From Methylobacter sp. BlB1 (lineage in GTDB: Bacteria > Pseudomonadota > Gammaproteobacteria > Methylococcales > Methylomonadaceae): a DNA stretch of 64,000 bases. The notes beneath the pieces were generated by a model. The model was given only the letters and a program-made list of their open reading frames with translations, had not been told where the DNA came from and searched no databases. A program made the translations under genes and the position numbers. The stretch spans positions 37,293 through 101,292 of the forward strand of contig NZ_JADMKV010000007.1 of the NCBI RefSeq assembly GCF_015476545.1, given 5' to 3'. Positions 37,380 through 44,858 of this stretch are shown piece by piece; position 1 is the stretch's first letter; each line of letters starts with the position of its first letter.

Positions 37380-39063
37380 ATTTATCACGCTGTCCAAGTG
37401 CCTGACGGCAAGGCTGGCCGATCCGCCGGTTTCCTGGCATGGCGGGCGTTATTATCACGCCAGCGAGTTTCAGGCGGCTGTCTGCCGATGGACGGACGAA
37501 CTGCGGGCGCAGCCGGAACGGCGCTATGCTTTATACACCGAGGACGCCTATCCTTTCGCCGTGCTGTTGTTCGCGCTGCTGTATGCCGATAAGGAAGTCT
37601 GGATACCCGGTAATAACCGTCCAGGCTCGGCAGGACAGCTGAAGGAGCAGGGCTGCCGGTTGATCGGCGACTGGCCTGAAGAGGCGATTACGGACTATTT
37701 GCTGAACGCCATGCCATACCCGGATCAGCGATTGGCGCCGCTCGATCCGTCAAGCGCGCAACTGGTCATGTTCACCTCGGGCTCCACGGGCGAGGCCAAG
37801 CCGGTCCCTAAGCGATTGATACAGCTCCTGCGCGAAGCTGAAACGCTGGAAAAGCAGTGGGGCAGGCAGCTGGCCGATGCGGCGGCCTTGGCGACGGTCA
37901 GCCATCAGCATATTTACGGTTTATTGTTCCGCATCTTGTGGCCTTTGTCGGCAGGCCGCTGTTTCCACAGCCGCATCTATTTCAATGCCGAAGCCATAGC
38001 TCACTATGGCAAGAGCCGGCCCGTTTACTGGATTGCCAGCCCGGCGCACCTGAAACGGCTGGACCAGCCGCTGATGGCGGATTTTGCAGCTATCTTCAGC
38101 TCCGGCGGTCCGCTGTCGCATGAGGCGGCCATGCAGGTTTCCGCCTGCTGCGGGCAGTCCGCGATTGAAATCTTCGGCAGCACGGAAAGCGGCGGCATCG
38201 CCTGGCGCCGGCAGGGCCTTGAGCCGACGACGCCCTGGACGCTGTTCGAAGGTATGGCGTTGAGCCATGAGCAGGCGCGCTGGCGGCTGCAATCGCCTTA
38301 TTTATTGGACGGCGAACGGCTGGAGCTGGCCGACCGGATCGAGCTCCTCGATGACGGCCGCTTCCTGCTGGCAGGCCGCCTGGACCGCATCGTCAAGGTC
38401 GAGGAAAAACGCCTGTCCCTGAGTGAAATGGAGCAGCGCTTGGCAGAGCTGCCCTGGATAGCTGAAGCCGTCACATTGATGATTGCGAAAAGCCGCGACA
38501 CCATCGGCGCAGGCATCGTGCTGAACCGGGACGGCAGGCAACTGCTGGCAGAGCAGGGCAGATCAGGCCTGATCCGGCAGCTGCGCGAGGCGCTGCATCA
38601 CTGGTTCGATGCCGTCGTTCTGCCGAGGAAATGGCTGATTCTGGACAGCATTCCGTTGACAACCCAGGGCAAAACCGACACGCGCCTGCTGAATGAACTG
38701 CTGGCGTCAAGCAGCCGTAAACTGCCTCAAGTGCTGGGCCTGAACCTGGCGCCTGAGCATGTCGAACTGAAACTGCTGATTCCGCCCGAGCTGGTTTATT
38801 TTAAAGATCACTTCCGGAATTTCCCGATCCTGCCGGGCGTCGTGCAGATCGCCTGGGCCGAGCATTACGGCAAGCTGTTTTTCGATATCGGCCAGCCGTT
38901 CTCGCATATGGACGTCATCAAATTCGTCAGGCTCATCGAGCCCGGCAATACGCTGACCTTGTCGCTGGAATGGAACGCCCGGGCCGGCAAACTGTATTTC
39001 ACGATGAGCTCGAAGCAGGGGCCGCACAGCTCGGGCCGCTTGGTCTATGGAAAAACGCTATGA
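37369..39063 (+). CDS. AMP-dependent ligase fused to hotdog dehydratase
   Basis: A 564-residue fusion. Residues about 1-440 are an acyl-adenylating ligase with the P-loop MFTSGSTGEAKPVPK, EIFGSTESGGIAWR and the GRLDRIVKVEEKR hinge, ending near PLTTQGKTD. Residues about 455-564 are a hotdog thioester dehydratase-like domain with DHFRNFPILPGVVQI, similar to the ApeI/FabA-type dehydratases of aryl polyene clusters. The ligase probably activates the aromatic starter for loading on an ACP, and the dehydratase introduces chain double bonds. Confidence 0.83.
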   Translation: MPDRFITLSKCLTARLADPPVSWHGGRYYHASEFQAAVCRWTDELRAQPERRYALYTEDAYPFAVLLFALLYADKEVWIPGNNRPGSAGQLKEQGCRLIGDWPEEAITDYLLNAMPYPDQRLAPLDPSSAQLVMFTSGSTGEAKPVPKRLIQLLREAETLEKQWGRQLADAAALATVSHQHIYGLLFRILWPLSAGRCFHSRIYFNAEAIAHYGKSRPVYWIASPAHLKRLDQPLMADFAAIFSSGGPLSHEAAMQVSACCGQSAIEIFGSTESGGIAWRRQGLEPTTPWTLFEGMALSHEQARWRLQSPYLLDGERLELADRIELLDDGRFLLAGRLDRIVKVEEKRLSLSEMEQRLAELPWIAEAVTLMIAKSRDTIGAGIVLNRDGRQLLAEQGRSGLIRQLREALHHWFDAVVLPRKWLILDSIPLTTQGKTDTRLLNELLASSSRKLPQVLGLNLAPEHVELKLLIPPELVYFKDHFRNFPILPGVVQIAWAEHYGKLFFDIGQPFSHMDVIKFVRLIEPGNTLTLSLEWNARAGKLYFTMSSKQGPHSSGRLVYGKTL

Positions 39064-39092
39064 AAACCTGCATTATAAGGTCCCGGTGCATT
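39060..39092 (+). repeat. Vestigial copy of the glycosyltransferase gene start
   Basis: The sequence ATGAAAACCTGCATTATAAG... at 39060 resembles the real glycosyltransferase start at 39448 (ATGAAAGCCTGCGTCATCG...) over about 30 nt, including the GGT-CCGGT part. Here the ATG overlaps the ligase stop as ATGA, the spacing used elsewhere in this operon. It therefore looks like the ancestral start, separated from its gene by the toxin-antitoxin insertion. The frame closes soon after. Confidence 0.5.
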
Positions 39093-39115
39093 GATTACAT
39101 TGCGGAGGAAATATC

Positions 39116-39334
39116 ATGACTATAGCGGAGAAGATTTTTGAGCAAGTTAGAACTTTGCCCGAGGCCGATGCGCGTGAAATTCTGGATTTTGTCGAGTTTC
39201 TGAAAGCGAAAAGGAAGCGGGATCATGAAGAACGGCAGGCTCATGCGCTGGCCGTTCTGGAAAAATTCAAGGGTCGCTACGACGGTACCAAATTCAACCG
39301 CGACGAGCTTCATGACCGTGCCGGCTTTCGTTGA
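39116..39334 (+). CDS. DUF2281/VapB-type antitoxin
   Basis: A 72-residue charged helical protein: MTIAEKIFEQVRTLPEADAREILDFVEFLKAKR is the typical DUF2281-like antitoxin N-terminus. The C-terminal part (ALAVLEKFKGRYDG) would bind a VapC toxin. The ribosome site GCGGAGG is good. Its stop overlaps the start of a truncated vapC. It is inserted into the polyene operon between the ligase and the glycosyltransferase, on the same strand. Confidence 0.75.
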   Translation: MTIAEKIFEQVRTLPEADAREILDFVEFLKAKRKRDHEERQAHALAVLEKFKGRYDGTKFNRDELHDRAGFR

Positions 39335-39479
39335 TACCAATGTTGTCGTCTATCTTCTCCGGTTAGCCTCTGAAAAAAGAAAATCCACGTGCATTATTCC
39401 AAACATCAAACAATCCGGCATCATGCCGGCACGGCCCGATTCATGCCATGAAAGCCTGCGTCATCGTGCCGGTTTATAA
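39312..39479 (+). pseudogene. Truncated vapC (PIN-domain toxin) remnant
   Basis: From the ATG at 39312 the frame reads MTVPAFVDTNVVVYLLRLASEK, the start of a PIN-domain VapC with its first catalytic Asp (DTN). Then it loses all similarity and ends at 39479, after 55 codons instead of about 130. The last 32 nt overlap the start of the glycosyltransferase gene. The toxin must be inactive, leaving the antitoxin as an orphan. Confidence 0.72.
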
Positions 39480-40182
39480 TCATGAACAAGCCATCTCAGA
39501 GGTCGTGGCGAGACTGAAGGCGCAGGACCTGTTCTGCCTGCTGGTCAACGACGGCAGCTCGGAAGCCTGCTCAAACGTATTGGCCGCGATTGCCGAACGG
39601 GAAGCCGGCTGGCTGGCTCTGATCGACCGGCCTGAAAACGGCGGCAAGGGCGCGGCCGTGATCGACGGTTTCAACGAAGCCATCAGGCTGGGCTTTACCC
39701 ATGCGCTGCAGATCGATGCCGACGGGCAGCACGACATTGACGATATTCGCGCATTCCTGGCGGCGAGCCGGCGCGAACCGGACGCCATGATTCTGGGCCG
39801 GCCCGTGTTCGACGATTCCGCGCCCAAAAGCCGGCGTTACGGCCGGCAATTCACCAACCTGTGGATAGCGACCAACACGCTGTCTCTGGCGATCGCCGAC
39901 GGCATGTGCGGCTTCCGCCTGTATCCCCTGGCGGCTGTGGCGCGGTTGCTCAAGAGCACGCGTATCGGCCGGCGCATGGATTTTGACATCGACATCGTCG
40001 TGCGCCTGTACTGGCAGGGCACGGATGCCGTCAACGTACCCACGCGCGTGCGCTATCCTTACGACGGCGTCTCGCACTTCAAGCTATGGCGCGACAATGC
40101 CATGATTTCGATGATTCATGCCCGGCTGTTTTTAGGCATGCTGGTGCGTTTTCCGCAATTACTGATCAGGCATTGGCGATGA
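39448..40182 (+). CDS. Family 2 glycosyltransferase of the polyene cluster
   Basis: GT-A fold glycosyltransferase of 244 residues. N-terminal CVIVPVYNHE and VNDGSS nucleotide-binding motifs, a DADGQHD metal-binding DxD, and GMCGFRLYP are typical of GT2. The C-terminus (MISMIHARLFLGMLVRFP) is amphipathic and likely membrane-associated. In aryl polyene clusters this enzyme probably glycosylates the head group or lipid anchor. Its ATGA overlap with the next gene restores the normal operon spacing downstream of the insertion. Confidence 0.85.
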   Translation: MKACVIVPVYNHEQAISEVVARLKAQDLFCLLVNDGSSEACSNVLAAIAEREAGWLALIDRPENGGKGAAVIDGFNEAIRLGFTHALQIDADGQHDIDDIRAFLAASRREPDAMILGRPVFDDSAPKSRRYGRQFTNLWIATNTLSLAIADGMCGFRLYPLAAVARLLKSTRIGRRMDFDIDIVVRLYWQGTDAVNVPTRVRYPYDGVSHFKLWRDNAMISMIHARLFLGMLVRFPQLLIRHWR

Positions 40183-41090
40183 AGCAGAGCAAGCACTGGG
40201 CCGAGATGCAGGAAAGCGGCATCGTCTGGGGCATGCGCCTGCTGCTGAAAATTTACCTGCTGTGCGGCCGCCGTATTCTTCAGGTGTTTCTGTATCCTGT
40301 GGTCAGCTATTACTGGCTGGTCAACAAGCGGGGACGGCGAGCCAGCCGAGATTACCTGGATCGCGTGGCCGGCTTTTCGCCGTCGTTGAAGCCGGGCGGC
40401 AGTTACCGGCATTTCATCTGTTTCGCCAATGCCTTGATCGACAAACTGGCGGCCTGGTCCGGCGCTGTGTCACGCGCCGATGTCGAGTACCATGGCCGCG
40501 ATGCCATGATGGCCCAGATCGCCAGCGGGCGCGGCGCAGTGCTGCTGGGATCGCACCTGGGCAACCTGGACGTCTGCCGCGTGCTCGCCCATCTGGACAA
40601 GGACATCCGCATCAACGTGCTCGTACACACCAAGCACGCCGAGAAATTCAACAAGTTGCTCAGCCAGTACAACGAAGCCAGCAGCATGAACCTGATACAG
40701 GTCACCGAAATCACGGCGGCCACGTCGATACTGCTGAACGACAAGATCGACAACGGCGAGCTGGTCATCATCACCGCCGACAGAACGCCGGTCAGCGAGC
40801 AGCCGCGCGTTCTCAAGGCTCGATTTCTGGGCGAAGAGGCACCGTTCCCGCAAGGCCCGTTCATCCTGGCGGCGTTGCTCAAATGCCCCGTCTATACGCT
40901 GTTCTGCCTGAAGGAGCGGGGCAGGCACGCGATTTACTTCGACCATTTCAGCGACGGGCTTAAGTTTCCGCGCAAAACGCGCGAACAGGCCATGCAGGTC
41001 GAGATCCAGCGCTATGCCGAACGCCTGCAGGCTTATTGCCTGAAAGAGCCTCTGCAATGGTTCAATTTCTTCGATTTTTGGCACGGATGA
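40179..41090 (+). CDS. LpxL/HtrB-like acyltransferase of the polyene cluster
   Basis: Membrane acyltransferase of 303 residues starting MKQSKHWAEMQESG at 40179, overlapping the GT2 stop by 4 nt. It has one N-terminal hydrophobic segment, the HX4D catalytic motif in LLGSHLGNLDVCR, and the downstream TADRTPVSEQPRVLKARFLG block seen in LpxL-like proteins. It probably acylates the glycosylated polyene or its lipid anchor. The first 90 nt of the open frame upstream (MARQCHDF...) are shadow of GT2. Confidence 0.85.
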   Translation: MKQSKHWAEMQESGIVWGMRLLLKIYLLCGRRILQVFLYPVVSYYWLVNKRGRRASRDYLDRVAGFSPSLKPGGSYRHFICFANALIDKLAAWSGAVSRADVEYHGRDAMMAQIASGRGAVLLGSHLGNLDVCRVLAHLDKDIRINVLVHTKHAEKFNKLLSQYNEASSMNLIQVTEITAATSILLNDKIDNGELVIITADRTPVSEQPRVLKARFLGEEAPFPQGPFILAALLKCPVYTLFCLKERGRHAIYFDHFSDGLKFPRKTREQAMQVEIQRYAERLQAYCLKEPLQWFNFFDFWHG

Positions 41091-41169
41091 TTGCCCGAAT
41101 ATTTGACCTGACTATGAATAAAAACAGAATTGATGTAGGTGCGAATTCATTCGCACTCAACGATGCCTC

Positions 41170-42714
41170 ATGAATAATCAATCACCGCTAAAAGATAAAG
41201 TCATTTTCGACGGCCAGCCGCTGACGATCGAAGACGTGTGCCGGCTCGCCAGCCGGCAGGCCGTCTGCGAGTTAAGCAAAGACGGCCATTTCATAGCGCG
41301 CATCGACAAAGGCGCACAATTCATCGATACCTTGTTAAAGGAAGAGGGCTTTGTTTACGGCGTTACGACCGGCTACGGCGATTCCTGCACAGTAGCCGTG
41401 CCGCTGCATCTGGTCGAAGCATTGCCCCGGCATCTCTACACCTTCCACGGCTGCGGCCTGGGGAGCCATTTCGACGCCGAGCAGACGCGGGCCATTCTGG
41501 CCGCGCGCCTGAACAGTCTCGCGCAGGGCTTCTCGGGCGTGCGCTACCGGTTGCTGCAGCAGCTGGCCGCGCTGCTGAAACACGATATTCTGCCGTTGAT
41601 TCCGCAGGAAGGCTCGGTCGGTGCCAGCGGCGACCTGACGCCGCTGTCCTATGTCGCGGCCGTGCTGGCCGGCGAGCGGGACGTCCTGTATCAAGGCCAG
41701 CGCCAGCCTGCGCAGGCGGTTCTGGCGAGGCTCGATATCGAACCTTTGACCCTGAAGCCGAAGGAAGGCCTCGCGATCATGAACGGCACGGCCGCCATGA
41801 CCGGGCTCGCCTGTTTGGCGTATCAGCGCGCCGAATACCTGTCGCAGCTGGCTACGCGCATCACCAGCCTGGCTTCAGTCGCCTTGAAAGGCAATGCCTA
41901 CCACTTCGACGAACAGCTGTTTTCGGTCAAGCCGCATCCGGGCCAGAACCGCGTCGCCGGGCGCCTGCGCGCCGATCTGCAACTGTCGACCGGCGCGCCC
42001 CGGCACGACACGCGCCTGCAGGACCGCTATTCCCTGCGCTGCGCGCCGCATGTGATCGGTGTGTTGGAAGATTCACTGCCCTGGCTGCGCCAGTTCATCG
42101 AAAACGAATTGAACAGCGCCAATGACAACCCGATCATCGACGCCGAAGGCGAGCGCGTGCTGCACGGCGGCCATTTTTACGGCGGCCATATCGCCTTTGC
42201 CATGGATTCGCTGAAGACGGCCGTGGCCAATCTGGCCGACCTGATGGACCGGCAGATGGCGCAGCTGATGGACCCCAAATTCAATCACGGCCTGCCGGCC
42301 AACCTGTCCGGCGCCGATGCCGGACAGGCCATGATCAACCACGGCTTTAAAGCCGTGCAGATAGGCGTTTCGGCCTGGACCGCCGAGGCGCTGAAGCTGA
42401 CCATGCCGGCCAGCGTGTTCTCGCGCTCGACCGAATGCCACAACCAGGATAAGGTCAGCATGGGCACGATCGCGGCCCGCGACTGCCTGCGCGTGCTGGA
42501 ACTCACCGAGCAGGTCGCAGCGGCCATGCTCCTGGCCGCCGTCCAGGGCGTGGAACTGCGCGGCAACCGGGAGGCGTTAAGCCCGGCGCTGCAAAACACC
42601 TGCGCGCAGGTGCGCGGACAGGCGGCGTTTTTAAGTGAGGACCGGGCCATGGAGCAGGAGCTGCGGCTTTGTATCGGGCTGATTCGCGAGCGGCATTGGA
42701 TACTTTACGAGTAA
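41170..42714 (+). CDS. Aromatic amino acid ammonia lyase (HAL/PAL/TAL family)
   Basis: MIO-dependent ammonia lyase of 514 residues. The self-forming MIO triad Ala-Ser-Gly is at 152-154 (GSVGASGDLTPLS), catalytic Tyr63 lies in VYGVTTGYG, and the conserved TSCHNQDKVSMG-like block appears as TECHNQDKVSMG. The selectivity pair appears by eye to be Phe92-His93, not the Ser-His of histidase, so an aromatic substrate is plausible. It probably supplies a cinnamate-type starter to the adjacent ligase. It is separated from the previous gene by 79 nt. Confidence 0.86.
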   Translation: MNNQSPLKDKVIFDGQPLTIEDVCRLASRQAVCELSKDGHFIARIDKGAQFIDTLLKEEGFVYGVTTGYGDSCTVAVPLHLVEALPRHLYTFHGCGLGSHFDAEQTRAILAARLNSLAQGFSGVRYRLLQQLAALLKHDILPLIPQEGSVGASGDLTPLSYVAAVLAGERDVLYQGQRQPAQAVLARLDIEPLTLKPKEGLAIMNGTAAMTGLACLAYQRAEYLSQLATRITSLASVALKGNAYHFDEQLFSVKPHPGQNRVAGRLRADLQLSTGAPRHDTRLQDRYSLRCAPHVIGVLEDSLPWLRQFIENELNSANDNPIIDAEGERVLHGGHFYGGHIAFAMDSLKTAVANLADLMDRQMAQLMDPKFNHGLPANLSGADAGQAMINHGFKAVQIGVSAWTAEALKLTMPASVFSRSTECHNQDKVSMGTIAARDCLRVLELTEQVAAAMLLAAVQGVELRGNREALSPALQNTCAQVRGQAAFLSEDRAMEQELRLCIGLIRERHWILYE

Positions 42715-42723
42715 CCTCATCAT

Positions 42724-42804
42724 CGTTTCCACGCTCCAGAGTACGAATGCTGCCAGTGACGCAGGAGCGTTGCAGGATGCGTTCCACGTTGGAGCGTGAG
42801 AACG
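42724..42804. repeat. REP-like palindromic element
   Basis: Between the convergent ammonia lyase and aminotransferase genes, imperfect inverted arms at 42724-42738 (CGTTTCCACGCTCCA) and 42790-42804 flank a spacer that itself contains a similar CGTTCCACG...CGTGAGAACG hairpin. Related TCCCACG...CGTGGGA sequence recurs at 53493. This is typical of dispersed REP elements at gene ends. Confidence 0.55.
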
Positions 42805-42810
42805 ATAAAT

Positions 42811-43680
42811 TTACCGGGATTCCGTCTCGATGCACTCGAAAAACAGCCGGTTCAGCTGTTTGAAAACCGGCCCCGGGCATTTCGTCAATCCTCGTCCGTC
42901 AATATCCTTGACCGGAATCATTTCCGCGCCGGTGCCGGTCAGAAAACATTCATCCGCCGTATAAAGATCATAAGGCGCCAGCGGCGCAATCTGCACAGAA
43001 ATGCCGGCCTCGGCGGCCAGTTCCAGGATCAGTTCGCGGGTGATGCCTTCCAGCGCGCCCTCCGTGCACGGCGGCGTGACCAGTGTTTCATTTTTCACGA
43101 TAAAGATATTGTCGGCCGTGCCCTCGGTCACCCGCCCCAGGCCGTTCAATAAAACGGCTTCATCGACGCCGGCGTGATTGGCTTCGATTTTGGCCAGGAT
43201 ATGGTTCAGATAGTTGAGGCTTTTGATCCTCGGGTCCAGGCCGTCGAACGGCAGCCGGCGCGTGGCCGCGATGATCAGGCGCGCGCCCTGATCGCGGCTC
43301 TGGCTGTGCACGAGGCTTATCTGATCGGCAATGATGATCACGTTGGGCCGATGGCAGCCGACGGGATTCAGCCCCAGCGGGCCGGGTCCGCGCGTCACCA
43401 TCAGCCGGATATAGCCCGACTCGTGGCTGAAAACCTCGACGGTTTCTTCGACGGCCGCCATCAGCTCGGCAAGGCTGTAAGGCATATCGAGCGCGATCGC
43501 CCTGGCCGACAATGCCAGACGTTCAAGATGCTGTTGCAGGCGGAACGCGCGTTTATGGTAGATGCGGATGCCTTCGAAAACGCCGTCGCCGTACAGCAAA
43601 CCGTGATCGTTGACCGGAACGGACGCATCCGCCAGTGGTAACAGCTGACCGTTCAGCCAGCAGAGAGCTTGTTCAGACAT
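42811..43680 (-). CDS. Class IV aminotransferase (IlvE-like)
   Basis: PLP fold-type IV aminotransferase of 289 residues, starting MSEQALCWLNGQLL at 43680. The Schiff-base lysine is in RIKSLNYLNH, and EGTADNIFIVKN and ITRELILELA are family hallmarks. It is most like branched-chain aminotransferase IlvE, though D-amino acid or aminodeoxychorismate lyase relatives cannot be excluded. The open frame continuing upstream to 44424 is a shadow of the EamA gene. It lies 11 nt downstream of EamA on the same strand. Confidence 0.85.
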   Translation of the reverse strand: MSEQALCWLNGQLLPLADASVPVNDHGLLYGDGVFEGIRIYHKRAFRLQQHLERLALSARAIALDMPYSLAELMAAVEETVEVFSHESGYIRLMVTRGPGPLGLNPVGCHRPNVIIIADQISLVHSQSRDQGARLIIAATRRLPFDGLDPRIKSLNYLNHILAKIEANHAGVDEAVLLNGLGRVTEGTADNIFIVKNETLVTPPCTEGALEGITRELILELAAEAGISVQIAPLAPYDLYTADECFLTGTGAEMIPVKDIDGRGLTKCPGPVFKQLNRLFFECIETESR

Positions 43681-43691
43681 ATCAATCCTCG

Positions 43692-44594
43692 TTAATGTTT
43701 TTGGATAACGACTGTATTGGCCGGCAGAGATTTTCTGCCAGCTGCAACACAACAAAGCACAATGGCGGCAGCAATGATTTGCGAAGCCTCTATGGATTCC
43801 TCCAGAATAATCGCCGCGCCGGCAAGTGTTAAAAACGGTTGCAGTAACTGAAGCTGTCCGACTCGGGCGATGCCGCCCATGGACAGCCCTTTGTACCAAG
43901 CAAAAAAGGCCAGGTACATGCTCACGATGCTGACGTAAGCGAATCCGAGCAGGCTCGTCCAGCGCACCGCAAAAATATCCGTCGGCGCCGACATGACAAC
44001 AGGCGGCAGCAGCACCGGCACGGACAGCAGCAAGGCCCAGCTGATGGTTTGCCAGGCACCGATCTCTTTGGACAACCGTGCGCCTTCTGCATAGCCGAAA
44101 CCGACCGCGATAACAGAGCCCAGTAATAAAAAATCCGCAGCTTGAAGCGCGCCCGCTCCGGCCATAAAAGAAAACGCGACGATGGCGGCGCTGCCGACAG
44201 TCGTCGACAGCCAGAAGAAAGGACCAGGGCGCTCTTTTGCAAGCCAGGCGCCAAACAGCGCCGTCGACAGCGGAATCAGACCCACAATGACAGCGCCATG
44301 CGCAGCCGGAACGCTTTTCATGGCCAGAGACGACAGTAGCGGAAAGCCAATGACGACGCCGAGCGCCGTGGCTCCTAACCTGAGCCATTGCCGTCTGGTT
44401 GGAATGGTCGCTTTCGTCGCCCAAAGTGCGATTGCGGCCAGACTCGCGGCTATGATGGCGCGCCCCAACCCTACGAAGGCCGGGTCCAGATCGACCACAG
44501 CCAGGCGAGTCGCCGGCAATGTCAGACTGAAGCAGAATACGCCTAACAGGCCCAGGGCCAGACTTTGACGATTTGCCGATCTATGTTTAGGCAT
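43692..44594 (-). CDS. EamA/DMT-family transporter
   Basis: Ten-segment inner-membrane exporter of 300 residues with two EamA repeats (first PATRLAVVDLDPAFVGLGRAI, second half starting near residue 155). The ATG at 44594 is preferred over the GTG at 44603 because AGGTGAG lies just upstream of it. A divergent MocR regulator and the adjacent aminotransferase suggest export or control of an amino acid or amine; the substrate is unknown. Confidence 0.85.
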   Translation of the reverse strand: MPKHRSANRQSLALGLLGVFCFSLTLPATRLAVVDLDPAFVGLGRAIIAASLAAIALWATKATIPTRRQWLRLGATALGVVIGFPLLSSLAMKSVPAAHGAVIVGLIPLSTALFGAWLAKERPGPFFWLSTTVGSAAIVAFSFMAGAGALQAADFLLLGSVIAVGFGYAEGARLSKEIGAWQTISWALLLSVPVLLPPVVMSAPTDIFAVRWTSLLGFAYVSIVSMYLAFFAWYKGLSMGGIARVGQLQLLQPFLTLAGAAIILEESIEASQIIAAAIVLCCVAAGRKSLPANTVVIQKH

Positions 44595-44712
44595 AAAGCT
44601 CACCTTTCAAAACCGTTCTGGCTCGGCCGGGCAAATGCGCCTGGCCGCCGGCCAGCCTGACGCCGGCTTTTCCGCTGAACGGCTGTTCGATGATATAGAG
44701 GGATTTGGTCAT
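44587..44712 (-). CDS. 41-codon small ORF upstream of the exporter
   Basis: Frame MTKSLYIIEQPFSGKAG...KGELYA starts at 44712 behind a strong CAAGGAG site and ends at 44587, overlapping the EamA start by 8 nt. The overlap suggests a translated leader coupled to the exporter. I do not recognise the peptide. It is not hydrophobic, so it is not a signal or membrane peptide. Confidence 0.5.
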   Translation of the reverse strand: MTKSLYIIEQPFSGKAGVRLAGGQAHLPGRARTVLKGELYA

Positions 44713-44792
44713 GATGAACTCCTTGTTGTTGACGCCGCTATCGTAGCCCACTATGCTGGTGCCGATACAGAAGCAAAAACAGTTAATTAAAC

Positions 44793-44825
44793 CGGTACAG
44801 ATGGCGTCGATCGGCCACTGTACCG
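44793..44825. promoter_or_regulatory. Probable MocR operator
   Basis: Between the divergent small ORF/EamA and MocR genes, CGGTACAG at 44793-44800 and its complement CTGTACCG at 44818-44825 form an 8-bp palindrome with a 17-nt spacer. A weaker CTGTAAC follows at about 44845. The placement 34-66 nt before the mocR ATG fits an operator for both directions. Confidence 0.5.
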
Positions 44826-44858
44826 CTGTCCTGACGCCTTATCTGTAACGGTAAAACC

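Noticed and set aside
42811..44424. A 537-codon frame suggesting a fused transporter-aminotransferase
   Set aside because: The N-terminal part is out of frame with the clear EamA gene and has no domain; the aminotransferase starts at 43680.
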